From Holothuria scabra (lineage: Eukaryota > Echinodermata > Holothuroidea > Aspidochirotida > Holothuriidae), in assembly GCA_037179385.1 (NCBI GenBank), contig CM074189.1, positions 20,905,020-20,969,019 of the forward strand: a stretch of DNA of 64,000 nucleotides. Direction: 5' to 3'. Position numbers and translations under genes: made by a program. Below, one piece after another: positions 46,739-56,285 of this stretch. Numbering within the stretch: the first letter of the stretch is position 1; each line of letters begins with the position of its first letter. Under the pieces are notes generated by a model that saw only the letters and a program-made list of their open reading frames with translations, was not told where the DNA came from and made no database searches.

Positions 46739-48282
46739 TACGCACAAATCAGTGGCAGAGAAATGTGTCCGGGTAGGGAGGTCTTAAACCCTGGTCTTGG
46801 TGATCAAAAAAGATACAATAAAAAAAAAATACTTTGAGAAAAGACCGAGTTCGAACTTATCACTTCTTTCTAGTTTTTCTTCCTTTAAGTCATTTGATAT
46901 GGAACGCAAAGAAGGGAGTTGGATTTCAATGTCTTGACTTGTCAACTTTTTACGATTTTATCATTTGCTTTAATTGAAACTGTGCCGAACATAAAATTTT
47001 CAGCATCAATTCTTTTTTCTCCCGACTGTACGTAATAACTTTATCTTCAATCATTTATTACGTTTCGTAACATGTGTTCGTTTTTGGCATGTATCTTAAT
47101 GTTACATAAATATGACTCGTTGCCAAAAATTGTTAATTGCTTGAGTAGTACTCATTATACGATTTATCGAATACGGAACGTTTGATAAATTCTACGTCAA
47201 ATTTTGACAGATTGCTGGAAGAAAATTCAAGACATCTCTCTATTTTTTATAATTCATTTACGGAATAGTTTAAATCAATTTTGAAAAATAACGGCTTATA
47301 GGCCTATTTGACAAGGGGTCTGTTCTATTAATTTAGTTTACTAAATAATTTCATATTTATTTATTTAGCCATATGAGAACATATGATTGATAGATACCGT
47401 AGTGTGCAGCAATTAGAGTATTAAAATTAGAAAGTATTTCTTGCGCATATCCCTGTTGTATTTGTCATGAGTCATTAACTGATCCATGAATGGTGTAACT
47501 AAAACATTGTGCCAAAACGGTTTAAGTACTGATAGCAACAATTTCCCGGTAGGGACGTTTGATCAAAATGTGAGAGTCTGATTTGGTTTTGAACGTGAGC
47601 AATATAATTAATGGATGAATGTATCCTAAGTTTGATTATTTAAAACATAATTTGATCATCTGATCATGGAAGCATGGAAGTACTACCTCGGAGTTAGTAC
47701 TTCCATGATTTGATAATGTTGCTCTTTCCCCAGTACTGACATGGCATGGTAACTGATAATGCTCACTGGATGAAGAAAAAATATTTATTACGTCAGATGT
47801 GGTTTCACAGATTCCTCAAATATTGATTTGCAATGTGTTACGGTCATATCTCGAGTCATAAGTATTATGCCTGACATCATGTTTCAAGATTAGGTTAGGT
47901 TTAACAGCTGAGCTTAGGTTCAAGTTGGAAAGTCTCGAGAGTTTCTATTTTATATGATATATTGTGAGGACAGGATGTACTTTTATGTTGGATTCTATAA
48001 TACGCAAGTATTCATATCAGGGTTCTTAAAATTTTTCCATCAGATCTCGCCAACACTAAAGGAAATCTTTTTACTTTAATAATTGGATTCCATCCCATTC
48101 AGAAAAACAAAAGAAAGTGTCTTTCCCTTTAGAAGAAAACATTTATCATTTCAAAATAAACCAAAATGCAGAGAAGTAAAAAGTGGGTGGGACTGGTCTC
48201 AAACCTTTCAAAATTCAACTTCTACTACCAAGAAAATGGGATGAATGCAAACTGTTTAATGATTTGGAAATGTCACTCTCTA
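46739..48282. other. AT-rich stretch with one short hairpin
   Basis: Apart from the hairpin at 47673-47707, no feature has a second copy. Confidence 0.4.
47673..47707. repeat. short hairpin, copy 1
   Basis: CATGGAAGTACTACCT and AGTTAGTACTTCCATG flank a CGG loop; one mismatch in the stem. The same 33-bp hairpin is present with a perfect stem at 63733. Flanks are unrelated. Confidence 0.75.
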
Positions 48283-48697
48283 CACTCTAAAAACATCCTG
48301 GTTAAATTAAACCAGGATCGGGGGCAATAATTTTGGGTAGATGCGCACTGTTTAACAAGGTGTTTCTTGATTGGTTGTTGCAATTGTATTGTAGCGATTG
48401 TATTCTTTGTTAGGGTTAGGGATTGGGTTAGACATTAGGCTATCGTTAGCCAGTAAGGAACTTTCTTGTTAAACAGTGCGCATCGCCCCAAACATTTCCT
48501 GGTCAAAATAACGCGGAAATCTTGGTCAAAATTGACATTTTCCTTGTTAAATTAACGACTGGTTAGAAATCCTGATAAGAGTTTAACATTTTCCTGGTGA
48601 AATTTCTCTTTTTCTTTTTAACCAGGAAATGTATGATTAATTATTGACCCCGTTCTAGTTAAATTAACCAGGATTTAACCAGGATGTTTTAAGAGTG
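48283..48697. mobile_element. family E element with an inner inverted repeat
   Basis: Ends CACTCTAAAAACATCCTGGT and ACCAGGATGTTTTAAGAGTG, flanked by TA (48281-48282, 48698-48699). Next to each end are TTAAATTAAACCAGGA-type words, and the right part repeats TCCTGGT/ACCAGG several times. A second, perfect 20-bp inverted repeat (GATGCGCACTGTTTAACAAG) bounds an inner segment at 48340-48484, which holds TTAGGGTTAGGG. The inner segment is either the element's own core or a nested element. Confidence 0.75.
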
Positions 48698-48699
48698 TA

Positions 48700-49439
48700 C
48701 ATAGCCTATTTTACCTAATGAATAAAAGTTGATAGGTACCATCATTGAGTACAGTATCGTGTACCCTATTACTCCCATTTTGAATGAACCGTAGTATAAG
48801 AACTTTCATATTAGTGGGAGTTCAATCACACCAAACGAAAATGTTTTTTTTATTCTATGAATGCTGTTTACCTGAAGATGTTGGTTTTCCCTTTGAAAAT
48901 TTGTTTTACTCTTTTCAACCTTTATTTTATAGCAAATACACAAATAAGTTATTACCCTCCAACTCTCATGAAGTCAGGAAGATACTTAACTCCGAATGTA
49001 AGCGTGGGCGTCAACCTGAACTCAAAAGTACGAGGTAGTGATATGACCACTTCTGTCAAAAAATTAGTGTGTAAAAATTTGAAGTCAATGGGTGTACTTC
49101 CAAAAATTTGGGGACATGTCCCTCCCAAATTTGCGTCCGGAAATGTAAGGGTCAATTCTAACATGCCTCATTAATCGTACCATTTTCGGTGCTTGTAATT
49201 GTGTACAAATGTCTCGTTTGTTGAATTACGGTCGTGTTTCATTTTTAGTCCTTGTCGGTGCTTGCCTTCATATAAAATCAAGTCATGAATTTTGTTGAAA
49301 CTGGGCTGACAAATGTTATTTGTTAATATCGTTAAAATTATCAACCTCTTCAAAATTTTGCAGTGCCAAATCTGCAATCAATATATCTATCACATTTCAC
49401 CACGCCAGAAGTGTCCTATTATGACAGGTAGATTTCAAA
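48700..49439. other. non-coding stretch, nothing recognised
   Basis: Two overlapping plus-strand frames of 84 and 105 codons (48784-49174) match nothing known. Confidence 0.4.
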
Positions 49440-49688
49440 ATTCAAAGGCATGCAGTTGTTAATCACACAGACAGTTCCAACCCTCCCAGCCTTTTTACTT
49501 GCTCCTAGCCCCTCCAGACACCATCCCAGATAATTGTCTATTCAGAACACTCTTATTACATGCTGTGCAATATGAGCTCCTCTGCATTTTTTTTTTAATT
49601 TGATGTCAATCAAAGAGTTGTGCCAATTGATAATTTCTGTTGACTACTGGTAAAATTGTAGTTTGTAGTGACGGATGACTGCCTTTAA
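49440..49688 (+). mobile_element. TTAA-1 MITE, shortened copy
   Basis: CACACAGACAGTTCCAACCC, CAGAACACTCTTATTACATG, GAGTTGTGCCAATTGATAAT and GTAGTTTGTAGTGACGGATG follow the family order. The segment containing TTGCTTCAGGGTGAG is deleted. Right TTAA at 49685-49688. Confidence 0.6.
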
Positions 49689-50311
49689 ACCATGAATTCT
49701 AATGCAATTACGTTATTAACGACTAGCCGTTTTGAAATCGCCTAAACCACACTAAGTCACGGATATCCGTTATGTGTGCTAGTATGGATAAATAGATTTA
49801 TGCGAGGATGTAATTATTTATTAACGTGATGATGACACGCACATACGACTCATACTTGTTGCAAACTTTACTTGGAGGAGTTTCTTTAAACAAGTTTACA
49901 CGCAAGGGATCATTTTAGAAAATTGTCACATCTTTTTCATTAGGTTAATATTTCTTGTAGGGTGCTTATTTCAAAGTTTTTCGGTCAATATGATATAATT
50001 TTCATTCTACCGTTTTAGTGTTTCCAATGTAACAGCGTAGTATACATTCCCTGTGTATGTATAATACGCCACGTGGGAAATTGAAAACATGCAGGTTCTA
50101 TTAAACCCCAAGTATTATCTCAGTCAATTAATAATACACTGAAAGGAATGTCCGAAGAGTTACAGCACAAATGAATAAAGACCGTCGTACAAATGGGTTA
50201 CATGAAAAGGGCAGACAAGTTTTGAAACTTAGTTGCAACACTATTTTAGTTTTCTCTGCTTTTGCTGTGTGATTGGGAGCAATTTTACAGTGAAGGTAAA
50301 GTAAAAATGGG
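49689..50311. other. AT-rich stretch, nothing recognised
   Basis: No gene or shared repeat seen. Confidence 0.4.
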
Positions 50312-50556
50312 TATAGACGAATCCGACTAGCGCTTTTTTTGTGACTGTGCGCAGCCATTAGTGAGGTCCATCAGTTTTGTTGCGCCTTTATCGTCTTCAT
50401 GAGTTTCACCCTCATATTCAGTGAAATTGAAGGAGTTAAGATACACTGTAGTTTACAATCATCCATGATAAAGGTAAGTAAAGAAATCGAAAGATTAAAA
50501 GGTGATGGCCGACTGCAGAAATCAGACCATCAAGCTGTCCGGATTCATCTATATAT
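50312..50556 (+). mobile_element. TATAGACG-family MITE
   Basis: TATAGACGAATCCGACTAGC at the left and GTCCGGATTCATCTATA at the right are inverted repeats. The interior keeps GCAGCCATTAGTGAGGTCCA, GTGAAATTGAAGG and AAATCAGACCATCA. Flanked by TA-rich sequence (ATATATAG on the right). Confidence 0.65.
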
Positions 50557-51115
50557 AGATCCACTACTTATTATGTGAAGTGCAGACTCAGCGTACCTTT
50601 CCCCACGTAAAGGTGACTCATCTGTGCACTCTGTGTGTATTGTTAAGTAGTTAATAGACATAAAAATTCTAGTACATTTAAACTCCAGATATGAACAGAA
50701 ATGTGGCATCCAATTGCACCCACCGCCCACGATTTCGAAAGAGGAATGCGTTCCCATTGAACACACATGACGGTGGTCCAATATGTCCATTCCCCACCTG
50801 AGAAAAAAAAAAAAAAACAGCTTCCTGTCCTTATCTAATTACACGTCGATGTTAAAAGTTACTTATGTTAAATTCATTTCTTTGAAGCTAGCAGTCTACC
50901 GTGCGAATAGTGAAGAGGATGAAAGCCCAGACAGATTGCCAAACGCATTAACACCCTCGTTTTGAAGCGGCTCATTGAGTTGGTTTGTGAGTCTCATCGC
51001 TTTCTTCTTTACAAACTAACGGCAAATGTTCCGACTTAGCTGTTTAGACAATCTCCATATGAGAGAGGGGTTACAGGGTTATGGACGATTAATTTCGGTT
51101 TTTAAAACTTCCTTA
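50557..51115. other. non-coding stretch, nothing recognised
   Basis: An A run at about 50804-50817; no gene or shared repeat. Confidence 0.4.
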
Positions 51116-51494
51116 CACTCTAAAAAACATTGTTGTGTCTAGAGCAGGACCACACATGTTTGCCCTTTAGAGGGCGTACTTGTCCATTTGGGACGTTTAG
51201 CTCCTTAAGGGAGCAGAACTCCTCCGGGAGTAAATATTTGGTTTTCGCCCCTTGGCTCTTCGCCAGAGAGTCGAGGGGACTTTTAGAAAAAAAAAAACAT
51301 TGTAGTGTAAATAGTGCACCTATCAGGTTATGTGTCGAAATTACCCATGATTGTTTAAAAAAATACACAACATGTGTAATTTTCACACATGTTGTGTAAC
51401 ATTATAACACAAGCATATGTAATTTCTACACATTTCCTTATAGGTGCACTATTTACACAACAAAGTGTTAATTCTACTAACCTTTTTTAGAGTG
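51116..51494. mobile_element. family C element carrying a retroposon
   Basis: Ends CACTCTAAAAAACATTGTTG and CCTTTTTTAGAGTG. Removing the insertion at 51139-51296 restores arms that pair with each other: GTGTAAATAGTGCACCTAT on the left mirrors ATAGGTGCACTATTTACAC on the right, then ACACAACATGTGTAA-type words fill the centre. Left flank TA, right flank CA, so the dinucleotide duplication is imperfect. The building words are those of 44957. Confidence 0.75.
51139..51296 (+). mobile_element. SINE-like A-tailed retroposon with 12-bp TSD
   Basis: The insert begins CTAGAGCAGGACCACACATG and ends GTCGAGGGGACTTTTAG plus an A-tail. ACATTGTTGTGT (51127-51138) and ACATTGTAGTGT (51297-51308) flank it, a 12-bp target duplication with one difference. 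The 3' part CTCTTCGCCAGAGAG can form a small stem, as in the 3' ends of many LINE-mobilised elements. No clear A and B boxes, so whether it is a SINE or a LINE tail is open. A second full copy is at 54526. Confidence 0.75.
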
Positions 51495-51496
51495 CA

Positions 51497-52029
51497 CCGA
51501 GAACTCTCTTCCAATCGAACAAAATGCAGATTATAAACGATTGCAAAATACCAACTTTTTGCTTGACTTTTGTATGTGAAACTGATTATGAATATAGCAA
51601 GCATTATCTTATGGTAATAACATGCAACACCCTTGCCAAGTTAGTGAAATCAACTGAATTTGTCAACATGCACGTTTGGGAAATGCGGCCATTGCATCTT
51701 TCTATAAGGCAGATTTACATGACGCCACGAGACTGAGTTTGCCCAGCATTGAAGGGCAAAACAAGCACGAGGAAAGCGGTAGGCGTATTTAGAGCAGACG
51801 CACACGGTTTCCCATAGAAACTGCGTGTTGCAAGTGCTCTTACTGCGCGTGTTGATAAAATAGACACCTGCCCTTCAAATGACGTCAGTGAAACTGCCTT
51901 CAGTGTTTACAAACAAGTGCCTCCACGGTTGGGCGTCATAAGAGTTGGCGAGGCACGCTCAGAGAAGTGACGTCAACGCGTTTAACTGAATGGAAATGAT
52001 CAAAGGCAGTCTCAAATAGTCCATAAGAT
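51497..52029. other. non-coding stretch, nothing recognised
   Basis: Two TGACGTCA octamers within 90 bp (51880 and 51968). No coding signal beyond a 70-codon frame. Confidence 0.4.
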
Positions 52030-52405
52030 TATGTCTATCCCTTTCAATCTTCCATTTCCTTGCTTACCTGCATCATGGATGGTTGTGCACTAATTTGTAA
52101 TTTAATATCCTCAATTTCACTGAATATGAGGGTTTGCAATTCATGTAGACAGTAAATGAACACGATTTAAGGCTGGTGGACCCTACTAATGGCTGTCTAC
52201 AGTCACTAACACTAGCGCTTTTGTTGATTGGCTGTAGGCACCCATTAGTGGGGTCCATTCGCCTTAAATCAGCATTTATTGTATACATGAATTTAAAACC
52301 CTCATATGCAGTGGAATTGAGGAAATCAAGATAGGTTTTAGTGCACAACCATTCATGACACAGGTATGGAAGGAAATTGACAGATTGAAAGTGATAGATA
52401 TAGGC
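52030..52405. mobile_element. two TATAGACG-family MITEs head to head
   Basis: A minus-strand copy (about 52030-52218) and a plus-strand copy (about 52219-52405) meet near 52220. In the minus copy the complement of the family runs CTTTCAATCTTCCATTTCCT, CACTGAATATGAGGGTTTG and ACTAATGGCTGTCTACAGTC. In the plus copy it runs GGCACCCATTAGTGGGGTCC, ATGAATTTAAAACCCTCATA and GAGGAAATCAAG. Arms of about 190 bp form a long inverted repeat. Terminal TATAGACG ends are mostly lost, so inverted duplication or insertion into a terminus is possible. Confidence 0.6.
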
Positions 52406-52504
52406 TTATGGGCTTTTTGTGTATTTATTTAATGTCATAATTGAAGAGATATCTTCCTTTAGAGAATCACGTGTATCACTTAAAGTATGACCACGATCAC
52501 AATT

Positions 52505-52665
52505 GTAGACAGCTGTTTCGTCATCCCGTCAGGTACGCGCGTAAGTCTGCTACACCCGTAGGGCAAATTCTACTGCATGCGGCCACGTGATCGTTATTTT
52601 TCCCTTTAAACATGACGTCAATATGACGTCATAAGACAAGGTCTACTGGTCCATAAACAAGTCTT
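52505..52665 (+). repeat. CRE-containing repeat, diverged copy
   Basis: TAGACAGCTGTTTCGTCATC, CAGGTACGCGCGTAAGTCTG, CACCCGTAGGGC and GCGGCCACGTGATCG follow the family order, with two adjacent TGACGTCA palindromes (52613 and 52624) at the right. It lacks the left fifth of the unit. Confidence 0.5.
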
Positions 52666-53054
52666 CCTTCAATGTCGAGTTTTTTTTTTTTTAGCTTTCT
52701 ATTCTAACAGTAAATATTGCACTGTTTGTGAAAATCAATATGATCAAAATCAGCATAGATGAATACAGAATGATTGATAATTGACAAGATGGCAACAAAG
52801 GAGCCTACGTAACGCCTGCGTGGTTTCCTATCCCCTTGGCCGCCGTCCCTTAGTTTCACTCGTAGCAATGGAATTTATTAAAAAGCCTCGTCCTCTCTTG
52901 TGGGTAGCAAGCAATAGTGTAGTTTCCTTTACTGCGAAGTAATCTACCGCACTGGAATAAAGAAATTTAGTTATTTGCTGCTCAAGTAATTTGTTGGCCA
53001 AATCTTTCAACATTCCAAATGATGCAAATGGAACATCCGTTACTTGAGTTTTGG
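52666..53054. other. non-coding stretch, nothing recognised
   Basis: T run at 52680-52692; a 76-codon minus-strand frame (52828-53058) with no known motif, ending in sequence resembling the neighbouring foldback. Confidence 0.35.
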
Positions 53055-53447
53055 CCACGGACTTATAAACATGGACAGAGCGTGTAACGCGTGCCTCCTA
53101 TCCGTAGCTGGTCGCCACAGACTGGGACAAAAAAGACGCACCAAGATGGCCGCCGTGAACCTATTAATCGTCTGATTTGACGAAGACTGTTATATTTAAA
53201 CAAAAATTAAACTTGAATGGGAAACAATATCATATTTCTGCAATACGTGAAGTGATTTTGACCTTACCTTGCAATATTTGAAAAAATATTTCAACTTTTT
53301 TTTGCAAAATATGACGACATACTGGAGCAAGTCCAAACGTTCACACGAAACCATAGCAGACGGCCATCTTGGTGCGCTTTTTCTCACACGAACGGTAGCG
53401 ACAATCTACTGTGCAGAATGCTCTGTCCATGAATAGGAAGTCCGTGG
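53055..53447. mobile_element. foldback element, diverged arms
   Basis: CCACGGACTTATAAACATGG ACAGAGCGT on the left is mirrored by CTGTCCATGAATAGGAAGTC CGTGG on the right, and GCACCAAGATGGCCGCCGTG by GACGGCCATCTTGGTGC. Arms are about 95 bp with indels; the 190-bp centre is AT-rich. The only copy in the window. The right end abuts a tRNA-like SINE. Confidence 0.55.
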
Positions 53448-53457
53448 TTTGGTCCTA

Positions 53458-53602
53458 CTGGTGCTGGTGCGGTCACTGGGCGGTTAACTTAGGATCGAGA
53501 TTTCCGTGGGTTGAGGTTGTAGAAAGCGGCCAGGGTATTCCCCACCTGTCTGTCTGTTGTAGGAGGCGACCTAATCGGGGAAAACTTGAACCGTGCATTT
53601 GA
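53458..53602 (+). repeat. tRNA-derived SINE-like unit
   Basis: TGCGGTCACTGG (53468) is close to a pol III A box and GGGTTGAGGTT (53508) to a B box, with about 28 bases between, as in tRNAs. A body follows with CCAGGGTATTCCCCACCTGT, CTGTCTGTTG and AGGCGACCTAATCGGGG. The head cannot fold into a full tRNA cloverleaf by eye, so this is not a tRNA gene. No second copy in the window; no target duplication noticed. Confidence 0.45.
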
Positions 53603-54420
53603 ACTTGGAAGATACATTTATTTTCTACGGATCTGACACTATGCAACACATTTGTGTTGGTGTGTCGTTCAACCTCCATCTGCACTGTTAATTTTTTGTA
53701 AATTAACAAGTAAAATTCTGTAGCATTTTCAAGATTCTTTCTTTTTCCCAATTATGAATAATTTTCTGTGGTTTTGACAGACGTTTTACGTATGTCAAAT
53801 GGTTTAGAGAAAAAGTTTACTCTATATATCTGATAAAAATTTGCAGATAATATAATATCTGTAGAATTTTGCAGAACATATCTGTTTTTAATATTTACGA
53901 GGAATAGTCAGTAAATTTAACATAGATATTATGTATTTCCAGCATAGTTTTACGAAAAAAGGTGTTTTGCGTATGCAAATTAAACTTAGACTTAATTGGT
54001 TTAGAAATAATATTGTAAACACTCTGCGGGTATACATATAGAAACATGTAGTTGATTAGAAATATTACAATAAAGCATTTCGTAAACTTGACATAAGTGA
54101 AGACTAATAGAAGTCCTTCTTAGGAAAAGTTAATTAAGTGGGCGTGGCCAAAATTTAATACAAAAATTTTAATTTGACCCTTGGAAGAGGTCTAAAGTAA
54201 TCAGATCTTTAACAAAAGAGACATTTTCGGTAAAAACGAGTATTTTATCAATCCCGACGAAGAATCTCAAGATGTGAGGACTGTATTTCTGTTAAAAAAA
54301 AAACATTTCTGTAAAGATAGTAGTAACATTTTTCATAATAACTAATGTGTCATAGACGTGATACGGTGCGTACCACAGCTCAATGTCCGTACATTAAACA
54401 CAAAGACTGCTCAAGATTAT

Positions 54421-54449
54421 GCCAGAGAGTCGAGGGGACTTTTAGAAAA
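54421..54449 (+). mobile_element. 29-bp 3' end of the A-tailed retroposon
   Basis: GCCAGAGAGTCGAGGGGACT plus TTTAGAAAA equals the last 29 bases of the retroposon at 51139. AAGATTAT precedes it (54413-54420) and follows it (54450-54457), an 8-bp repeat as expected of a severely 5'-truncated insertion. The same ATTATAATTT-CCACG word also follows the copy at 54526, so a local duplication is an alternative. Confidence 0.55.
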
Positions 54450-54525
54450 AAGATTATAATTTTCCACGCCCTGGGCATGACGTTAAACTGTATCCAGGGT
54501 GTGGCTTCTGTTCTATTCAGCCATT

Positions 54526-54684
54526 CTAGAGCTGCAGGACCACACATGTTTGCCCTTTAGAGGGAGTACTTATCCTTTTAGAACGTCTAGCTCCTTAAGT
54601 GCGCAGAACTCCTCCGGGAGTAAATGTTTGGTTTTCGCCCCTTGGCTCTTCGCCAGAGAGTCGAGGGGACTTTTAGAAAAAAAA
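54526..54684 (+). mobile_element. SINE-like A-tailed retroposon, second full copy
   Basis: CTAGAGCTGCAGGACCACAC to GGGACTTTTAGAAAAAAAA, about 90% or more identical by eye to 51139-51296. Shared internal blocks include CTCCTCCGGGAGTAAA and TTTTCGCCCCTTGGCTCTTC. No convincing target duplication. Followed by two copies of ATTATAATTTGCCACG. Confidence 0.7.
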
Positions 54685-55500
54685 TTATAATTTGCCACGA
54701 AAAAAGGATTATAATTTGCCACGTTTCCGCTCTTGTTTATTCCCAGGCTCCTAAGAGGGAAAAGGACGGTGCAGTCCAAAACATTTGCCTGTTTAAAGCA
54801 TGGACAATGATAGATAAATCCCTTTCATACTTGTTCACAGAGTCTATACGACAAGTAAACTAGAACTGGAAATTTTACAGGCAAAAATTGTAAACGTTAT
54901 AAACTACAGTCTCAGACATTTTTACGGAGTTTATATGTAATGTGAAATTACAGAATTTCTGGAAACTCTGCTGCCAGAAAATGTCTGTAAAAAACAATTT
55001 TTTTTACAGAGAAGCTATCCAAGAAGTGCGACTTTCTTTGTAGGTCATCTTTAAGAACAATAAAACGCAATATTTCCCATAAAATCGCAGATTTGCTTTG
55101 TCAAATTTGTTAGACTTGAAATAAGCCAAAATCTAATCCACCATGACAAACAATTGGCTCTTTTATCATGATGCTATGCGTTATTGTAAATTTGATACGC
55201 TTATCGGTTATTATTGCGAATGGAATCAATGAAGCCTTAAAGATCGAGTCTTGACTTAAAGATAATTATTTTGTTATACCTGTTTACCGCTGTAATCTCA
55301 AAGCAACGGTCTGCCTAAAATCAGCACGAAATGTTCAGTGGTGCATATGAACGGTTATGCCAGCTTATTAAAAACGATACCAGGGTCTTAGTATGTTGCA
55401 GATGCATTTTCAACGAAATATTAAGAATACAGCGTGAAGTTTCGGTTGGAACTGCTTTTTGTCATGTGAAACATTTCCCAAGGCTTGTAAGGGTAAGTTT

Positions 55501-56057
55501 AGCAAATAAACGTCACATGATTTGTAACAGCAGTCGCTACGGATCATTGGACCTCTTTCGGTTGATGTTATCGTGATGCACAAAATATCACATTTTCATC
55601 TATGCTCTTGGCATTGACATGAAATGTCCTAACGTTGTTGAAGCGTGGAAGACAATATTAAAGTGATGTAGGAATATTGAAGTCGCTCACATTACATGAC
55701 AGGACTGTAATTGTATCCAAACCTCTGACATTTTTAAGGGGAAATGCAATCACGGCAATTTGGATTTGAATAAGTTAAGCAAATAAACGTCACATGATTT
55801 GTTACAGTTGCCGTTACGGATCATTGGACCTCCTTTAGATGATTTTATCATGATGCACAAAACATCATATCTTCATTTATGCTCTTGGCATTGACATGAA
55901 ATGTCATAATCTTGTTGAAACGTGGTGGACAATATTAAAGTGATGTAGGAATTCTTTAATTTTCAAGTCTCTAATACGACATGACAAGACTCTAATCGGA
56001 TCTTTTAAACCCCTGACATCTTAATAGGAAGATGCAATAACACCAATTTGGATGAGT
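55501..56057 (+). repeat. 277-bp tandem duplication
   Basis: Unit 1 starts AGCAAATAAACGTCACATGA at 55501 and unit 2 with the same words at 55778. Both continue CGGATCATTGGACCTC, TGATGCACAAAA, TGCTCTTGGCATTGACATGA, GACAATATTAAAGTGATGTA and end inside the left end of a TTAA-2 MITE (AAGGGGAAATGCAATCACGG in unit 1, ATAGGAAGATGCAATAACAC in unit 2). Identity is roughly 80 to 90%, so the duplication is not recent. Confidence 0.75.
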
Positions 56058-56285
56058 ATTGTAGGCTATCCCGTTTCATGAATGGCTACTGAGTGTGACA
56101 ATATTTTTCGCACTCAATGGTGAATTCTACGATGAGTCACTATATACATGAATTACAAAGAATATGTAATTTGTGTGTCACGGAATATCCTTATAGATAT
56201 ATTTGGAAGTCTATAGTGATTGGAAAAAATATGAGATTTGGCTGTTGCTTTTCTGTTCTTTGTGGCGTCTGCTTTTGCCTTTTAA
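56021..56285 (+). mobile_element. TTAA-2 MITE, whole copy after the tandem duplication
   Basis: TTAA at 56021-56024 and 56282-56285; left end TAGGAAGATGCAATAACACC, right end GGCGTCTGCTTTTGCCTT. A truncated left-end duplicate (55734-55777) lies in unit 1 of the tandem duplication, so the MITE was there before the duplication. Interior blocks TTTCATGAATGGC and GTGACAATATTT are those of 60856 and 62597. Confidence 0.65.

Larger units (their letters stand above)
53630..55015. other. AT-rich region rich in TCTGTAAA/TTTACAGA words
   Basis: Words such as TTCTGTAGCATTTT, CTGTAGAATTTTGCAGA, CATTTCTGTAAAGATAG, AATTACAGAATTTCTGGAAA and TTTTTTTTACAGAG recur. Start (CACTGTTAATTTTTTGTAAA near 53684) and end (CAATTTTTTTTACAGAG near 55012) are weakly inverted. 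This might be another, decayed self-similar palindromic element carrying two copies of the A-tailed retroposon. The boundaries are uncertain. Confidence 0.25.

Noticed and set aside
53458..53602. tRNA gene
   Set aside because: A and B boxes are at tRNA spacing, but no cloverleaf with a 7-bp acceptor stem can be drawn; better explained as a SINE head.
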